Part shown: piece after piece, positions 61,087-64,000 of the stretch
Layout of the letters: each line of letters starts with the position of its first letter
Position numbering within the stretch: position 1 is the stretch's first letter
NCBI RefSeq assembly: GCF_022829545.1
Contig: NZ_JAKSYM010000091.1
Span: 1 to 64,000 of the forward strand
Direction: 5' to 3'
Origin: Methylobacterium sp. J-030
GTDB lineage: Bacteria > Pseudomonadota > Alphaproteobacteria > Rhizobiales > Beijerinckiaceae
DNA length: 64,000 nt
Notes under the pieces: generated by a model
Told to the model about the DNA's origin: nothing
Seen by the model: only the letters and a program-made list of their open reading frames with translations
Databases searched by the model: none
Position numbers and translations under genes: made by a program

Positions 61087-61929
61087 TCAGGGTCCGACCC
61101 GGAAGCGCTCCGGCTGCGTGCCGTCAGCGTCGGTGAAACCGTAGATCCGCGCGAGGTCGGCTGCATGCAGCACCGTGCCCGTTCGGGCCGCGACATCGGG
61201 ATCGGCGGCCAGGGCGGCCAGTGCCCGGCCGGCGTAGAGCGGGCCCTCGGTGGCGAGGCCGTCCTGCCCGAGGTCGCGTGCCCGCTCGGTGGCGACGAAG
61301 CCCGGCGAGAGGCCGACCGCCGTGACGCCGTGCGGCGCCAGGTCCCGGGCGAAGGCGAGCGCCAGCCGGTTGGTGGCGGCCTTGGCGGAATCATAGAAGA
61401 TGTCGCCGAGGTAATCCTCCGTCCCGAAGGAGACTAGCGCGATCAGCCCTGAGCGCGCCGCCACCATGGCGGGGGCGACCGCGCGGGCGAGGAGCAAAGC
61501 CGGCACAGGACCGGCTTCGAGGAAGCCGAGATAGGGCTCGGCGGAGCGGCGCCAGAACGGCGTGCCCCAGCCGGCGCCGTCCGGGTAGCGCTCGCCGTCG
61601 TAGCCCTCGTTGCCGCCCCAGACGCTGCAGGCGGCGACGTCGATCCGCCCGAAGCGGCGGAGCACCCAGTGCATCATCGCGTCGGTGGCGCGCTCGGAGC
61701 GGTGGTCGCAGAGGTAGTGGTGGCCCCGCCCCCCAGCCGCGTCGACCAGGCGGGCAGTGTCCTCGATCGATTCCGGGCGCATCTCGGTGCGCGCGCCGGT
61801 CTCGCTGGAGCGCGCGGTGACGATCACGGTGGCGCCGGCTTCGCCGAGCGCCCGGGCGAGCCCCCGCCCGACGCCCCGCGACGCGCCCGCGACCAGGCAG
61901 ATCTTCTGGGACAGATCGGGCGCGCTCAC
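61087..61929 (-). CDS. short-chain dehydrogenase/reductase (SDR)
   Basis: 280 residues from GTG 61929, overlapping the hydratase stop. Cofactor motif CLVAGASRGVGRGLARALGE (TGxxxGxG type), catalytic Tyr-x3-Lys in IFYDSAKAATNRLALAFARD, and VGLSPGFVATERARD. Large insert around residues 85-135 (WVLRRFGRIDVAACSVWGGN). Substrate unknown, but the neighbours suggest a hydroxyacyl-CoA. The frame stays open upstream within the hydratase gene. Confidence 0.85.
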   Translation of the reverse strand: MSAPDLSQKICLVAGASRGVGRGLARALGEAGATVIVTARSSETGARTEMRPESIEDTARLVDAAGGRGHHYLCDHRSERATDAMMHWVLRRFGRIDVAACSVWGGNEGYDGERYPDGAGWGTPFWRRSAEPYLGFLEAGPVPALLLARAVAPAMVAARSGLIALVSFGTEDYLGDIFYDSAKAATNRLALAFARDLAPHGVTAVGLSPGFVATERARDLGQDGLATEGPLYAGRALAALAADPDVAARTGTVLHAADLARIYGFTDADGTQPERFRVGP

Positions 61930-62690
61930 GCCGAGGCGGGCTTGGCGCGGTTGAGGAAGGCGGAAAGCCGCTCCTGGGATTCCGGCGAGCGCAGCTGCAC
62001 GTCGAACGCCCTGGCCTCGGCCTCCAGAGCCGCCTCGACCTGGGCCTGATCGCCCCGGATCAGCGCCCGCGAGGCCGCCAGCGCCCCGCGCGGCAGGGCG
62101 GCGAGGCGCGCGGCTTGCGCGACCGCCTGCTCCACCAGCATGTCGGCCGGCAGGACCGCGTTGACGAGGCCGAGCGCCTGCGCCTCGTCGGCCTCCAAGG
62201 GCCGGGACAGCAACAGCAATTCGGTCGCCCGGACCCGCCCGACCCGCAGGGGTAGCAGGTAGCTCGACGCGGCCTCCGGCACGAGGCCGAGTTCCACGAA
62301 CGGCATGCGCAGCCGCGCCGCCGGGCTGGCATAGACGAGGTCGCAATGCAGGCAGAGCGTCGCGCCGATCCCCACCGCGATCCCGTCGACCGCCGCCACC
62401 ATCGGGGTCCGTGTGCGGGCCAGCTGGCGAATGAAGGCCAGCGCCGGCGAGTTGCTGAACCCGTCGCCGGCATGACCCATGAAGTCGGCGAGGTCGTTGC
62501 CGGCGCTGAACATGCCGGGCTGCCCGGCGAACACGACGGCGCCGATTTTTTCGGACGTATCGGCCTCGGCCAGTGCCTCGCGCATCGCGTCGTACATCGA
62601 CCCGGTGAGGGCGTTCTTCTTCTCGGGGCGGTTCAGGGTGATCAGGCGGACGCCGCCCTGAAGATCGTCGATCGCGACGGTATCGGCCAT
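61926..62690 (-). CDS. enoyl-CoA hydratase/isomerase family protein
   Basis: 254 residues from ATG 62690. Crotonase signature: RPEKKNALTGSMYDAMREAL, FSAGNDLADFMG near residue 65, DGIAVGIGATLCLHCDLVYA near residue 100, PFVELGLVPEAASSYLLPLR near residue 130. The usual catalytic Glu segment is kept as VPEAA. It is likely an isomerase or hydratase in fatty-acid breakdown with the dehydrogenase gene upstream. Confidence 0.88.
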   Translation of the reverse strand: MADTVAIDDLQGGVRLITLNRPEKKNALTGSMYDAMREALAEADTSEKIGAVVFAGQPGMFSAGNDLADFMGHAGDGFSNSPALAFIRQLARTRTPMVAAVDGIAVGIGATLCLHCDLVYASPAARLRMPFVELGLVPEAASSYLLPLRVGRVRATELLLLSRPLEADEAQALGLVNAVLPADMLVEQAVAQAARLAALPRGALAASRALIRGDQAQVEAALEAEARAFDVQLRSPESQERLSAFLNRAKPASA

Positions 62691-62700
62691 GATCCCCTCC

Positions 62701-64000
62701 TCAAACCGCCAGCGCCAGCGCAGCGTCATCCGTAAAGGCGCCACCCGCGATCACGCTCTGCTCCAGCCCGGAAGCGGCCACCAGGAGATTCTCGGCATAG
62801 AACCGGGCGAGCGCGATCCGCGCGGCATGGGCCGGGTCGGTCTCGCCGCCCTTCAGGGCCGCGCTCGCGGCGAGCGCGCTCCGGGCGAGGCCGGCGCCGC
62901 CGAGCACCAGACCGAACAGGCGCAGATACGGGGTCGCACCCGCGAGCGCCGCCTCCGGCCGGTTGGAGGCCAGCGCCGCGAACTGATGGCTCGTCGCCCG
63001 GTCGAGACTGCCGATCCCGTCCCGCAGCCGCGCCGCCATGTGGCCGAAGGCCGGGTCGCCCGCCTTGAGCAGGCCCTCGGCCGCCCGGCGCATCCAGGCG
63101 ATCTGCGAGCGCACGGTGGCGCCGCCGTTCAGCGGCAGCTTGCGGGCGGTGAGGTCGATGGCCTGGATGCCGTTGGTCCCCTCGTAGATGCCGAGGATCC
63201 GGGCGTCGCGCATGAGCTGCGCAGCCCCGGTCTCCTCCACGAAGCCCATGCCGCCATGGACCTGCACGCCGAGCGAGGTCACCTCGTTGGCGAGATCGGT
63301 GCAAAAGGCCTTGGCCACCGGGGTCAGCAGGGAGGCGCGGTCGAGGGCGTCCCGCCCCTCCGGCCCCTGCGCGGCGTCGAGGGCGGCGGCGGTGAGGTAG
63401 CAGATCGCGCGGGCGGCGGCCGTGTAGGCCCTCATGGTCAGCAGCATGCGCTGCACGTCCGGGTGCGCGACGATCGGGCTCGTCGCCTCGGCGGCGCCGA
63501 GCGCCCGGCCCTGGCGGCGCTCCCGCGCGTAGGCGAGCGCCCGCTGGGTCGCGGCCTCGGCGATTCCGACGCCCTGGAGGCCGACATTGAGCCGGGCCGC
63601 ATTCATCATCGTGAACATGCAGGCCAGCCCCTTGTTCTCCTGACCGATCAGCCAGCCTGTGGCGCCGCCCTGGTCGCCGAACGCCATGGAACAGGTCGGC
63701 GAGGCGTGGATGCCGAGCTTGTGCTCGATGCCGGAGCAGCGCAGATCGTTGCGGCTGCCGTCCGGCAGCACCTTCGGCACCAGGAACAGCGAGATGCCCC
63801 GCGTGCCGGCCGGCGCATCGGGTAGCCGGGCCAGGACGAGGTGGACGATGTTCTCGGCGAGGTCGTGCTCGCCATAGGTGATGTAGATCTTGGATCCTGT
63901 GATCCCGTAGGTGCCGTCGCCGGCCGGCACCGCCCGGGTCCGCAGCAGGGCGAGGTCGGAGCCGGCCTGCGGCTCGGTCAGGTTCATGGTGGCGGGCCAT
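62701..64000 (-). CDS. acyl-CoA dehydrogenase with C-terminal extension (5' end outside window)
   Basis: About 433 residues of the C-terminal part. ATMNLTEPQAGSDLALLRTR is the FAD/acyl-binding block, followed by SKIYITYGEHDLAENIVHLV, GISLFLVPKVLPDGSRND, LNVGLQGVGIAEAATQRAL and the C-terminal RILGIYEGTNGIQAIDLTAR with the catalytic-Glu segment. The C-terminal extension fits the 3-methylmercaptopropionyl-CoA dehydrogenase/large ACAD type of about 590 residues. The start lies beyond position 64000. Confidence 0.88.
   Translation of the reverse strand, partial: WPATMNLTEPQAGSDLALLRTRAVPAGDGTYGITGSKIYITYGEHDLAENIVHLVLARLPDAPAGTRGISLFLVPKVLPDGSRNDLRCSGIEHKLGIHASPTCSMAFGDQGGATGWLIGQENKGLACMFTMMNAARLNVGLQGVGIAEAATQRALAYARERRQGRALGAAEATSPIVAHPDVQRMLLTMRAYTAAARAICYLTAAALDAAQGPEGRDALDRASLLTPVAKAFCTDLANEVTSLGVQVHGGMGFVEETGAAQLMRDARILGIYEGTNGIQAIDLTARKLPLNGGATVRSQIAWMRRAAEGLLKAGDPAFGHMAARLRDGIGSLDRATSHQFAALASNRPEAALAGATPYLRLFGLVLGGAGLARSALAASAALKGGETDPAHAARIALARFYAENLLVAASGLEQSVIAGGAFTDDAALALAV

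Noticed and set aside
59174..61144. 656-codon plus-strand frame opposite the radical SAM gene
   Set aside because: Shadow of a gene with an intact radical SAM Cys motif; no domain recognisable.

Overview
The window is high-GC DNA, with long open frames on the opposite strand of most genes, from an alphaproteobacterium of the Hyphomicrobiales. Gene content fits Methylobacterium or a close relative: a CpaB-CpaF/TadBC pilus locus, several acyl-CoA gene sets, a P19/FTR1 iron importer, a cobalamin-binding radical SAM protein and many small secreted proteins. The genus is my inference; no rRNA or species marker is present.

Left chromosomal part (1-30426). A cut BTLCP cysteine peptidase gene starts the window. 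Next is a minus-strand valine (isobutyryl-CoA) degradation operon: mmsA, isobutyryl-CoA dehydrogenase, 3-hydroxyisobutyryl-CoA hydrolase, mmsB, enoyl-CoA hydratase, an unknown gene and an acyl-CoA synthetase. A divergent LysR-type gene sits across a perfect 24-bp palindrome. Then come an iron-type alcohol dehydrogenase, a RelB/DinJ antitoxin whose toxin is cut short by a 114-bp repeat, a periplasmic substrate-binding protein, and the pilus assembly genes cpaBCDEF-tadB-tadC (a second 114-bp repeat separates tadB and tadC). After these lie a two-rhodanese sulfurtransferase, an Ftr-type ferrous iron importer (P19, cupredoxin, polyferredoxin, FTR1 permease), a gene fusing two outer-membrane barrels, lipB and a fliN-like gene.

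Integrated element (30456-47390, about 16.9 kb). It sits in a tRNA-Leu(GAG) gene, bounded by 56-bp perfect direct repeats. Five CGGTTTGC octamers just inside the ends look like arm-type integrase sites. It carries a tyrosine integrase, an excisionase-like protein, divergent CI-like and Cro-like regulators over a CTCTGCA operator, an MT-A70 methylase, a replication-initiator-like gene with nine in-gene heptamers that look like an origin, a small-terminase-like gene and a second tyrosine recombinase. I see no capsid, tail, portal or large terminase gene. This is the layout of a phage satellite or a stripped prophage. Two foreign cargo blocks stand out. One is a retron-like cassette: an RT with YIDD and the retron hallmarks NAxxH and (I)TG, an HTH protein, a 58-residue protein, and a hairpin-dense leader that could be the retron RNA. 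The other is an AT-rich three-gene operon beside the right end: two proteins I do not recognise and a calcineurin-like phosphoesterase. Both could be phage defence; that is inference.

Right chromosomal part (47391-64000). It holds small secreted proteins, a helix-hairpin-helix protein, a DEAD-box RNA helicase, a periplasmic SRPBCC protein, a YegP-like protein, an acyl-CoA thioesterase, Cu/Zn superoxide dismutase, a TlyA-type methyltransferase overlapping an RNA m5U methyltransferase, a third 114-bp repeat, CorA, a chemoreceptor, a B12-binding radical SAM protein, and an acyl-CoA dehydrogenase / enoyl-CoA hydratase / SDR cluster cut by the window end.
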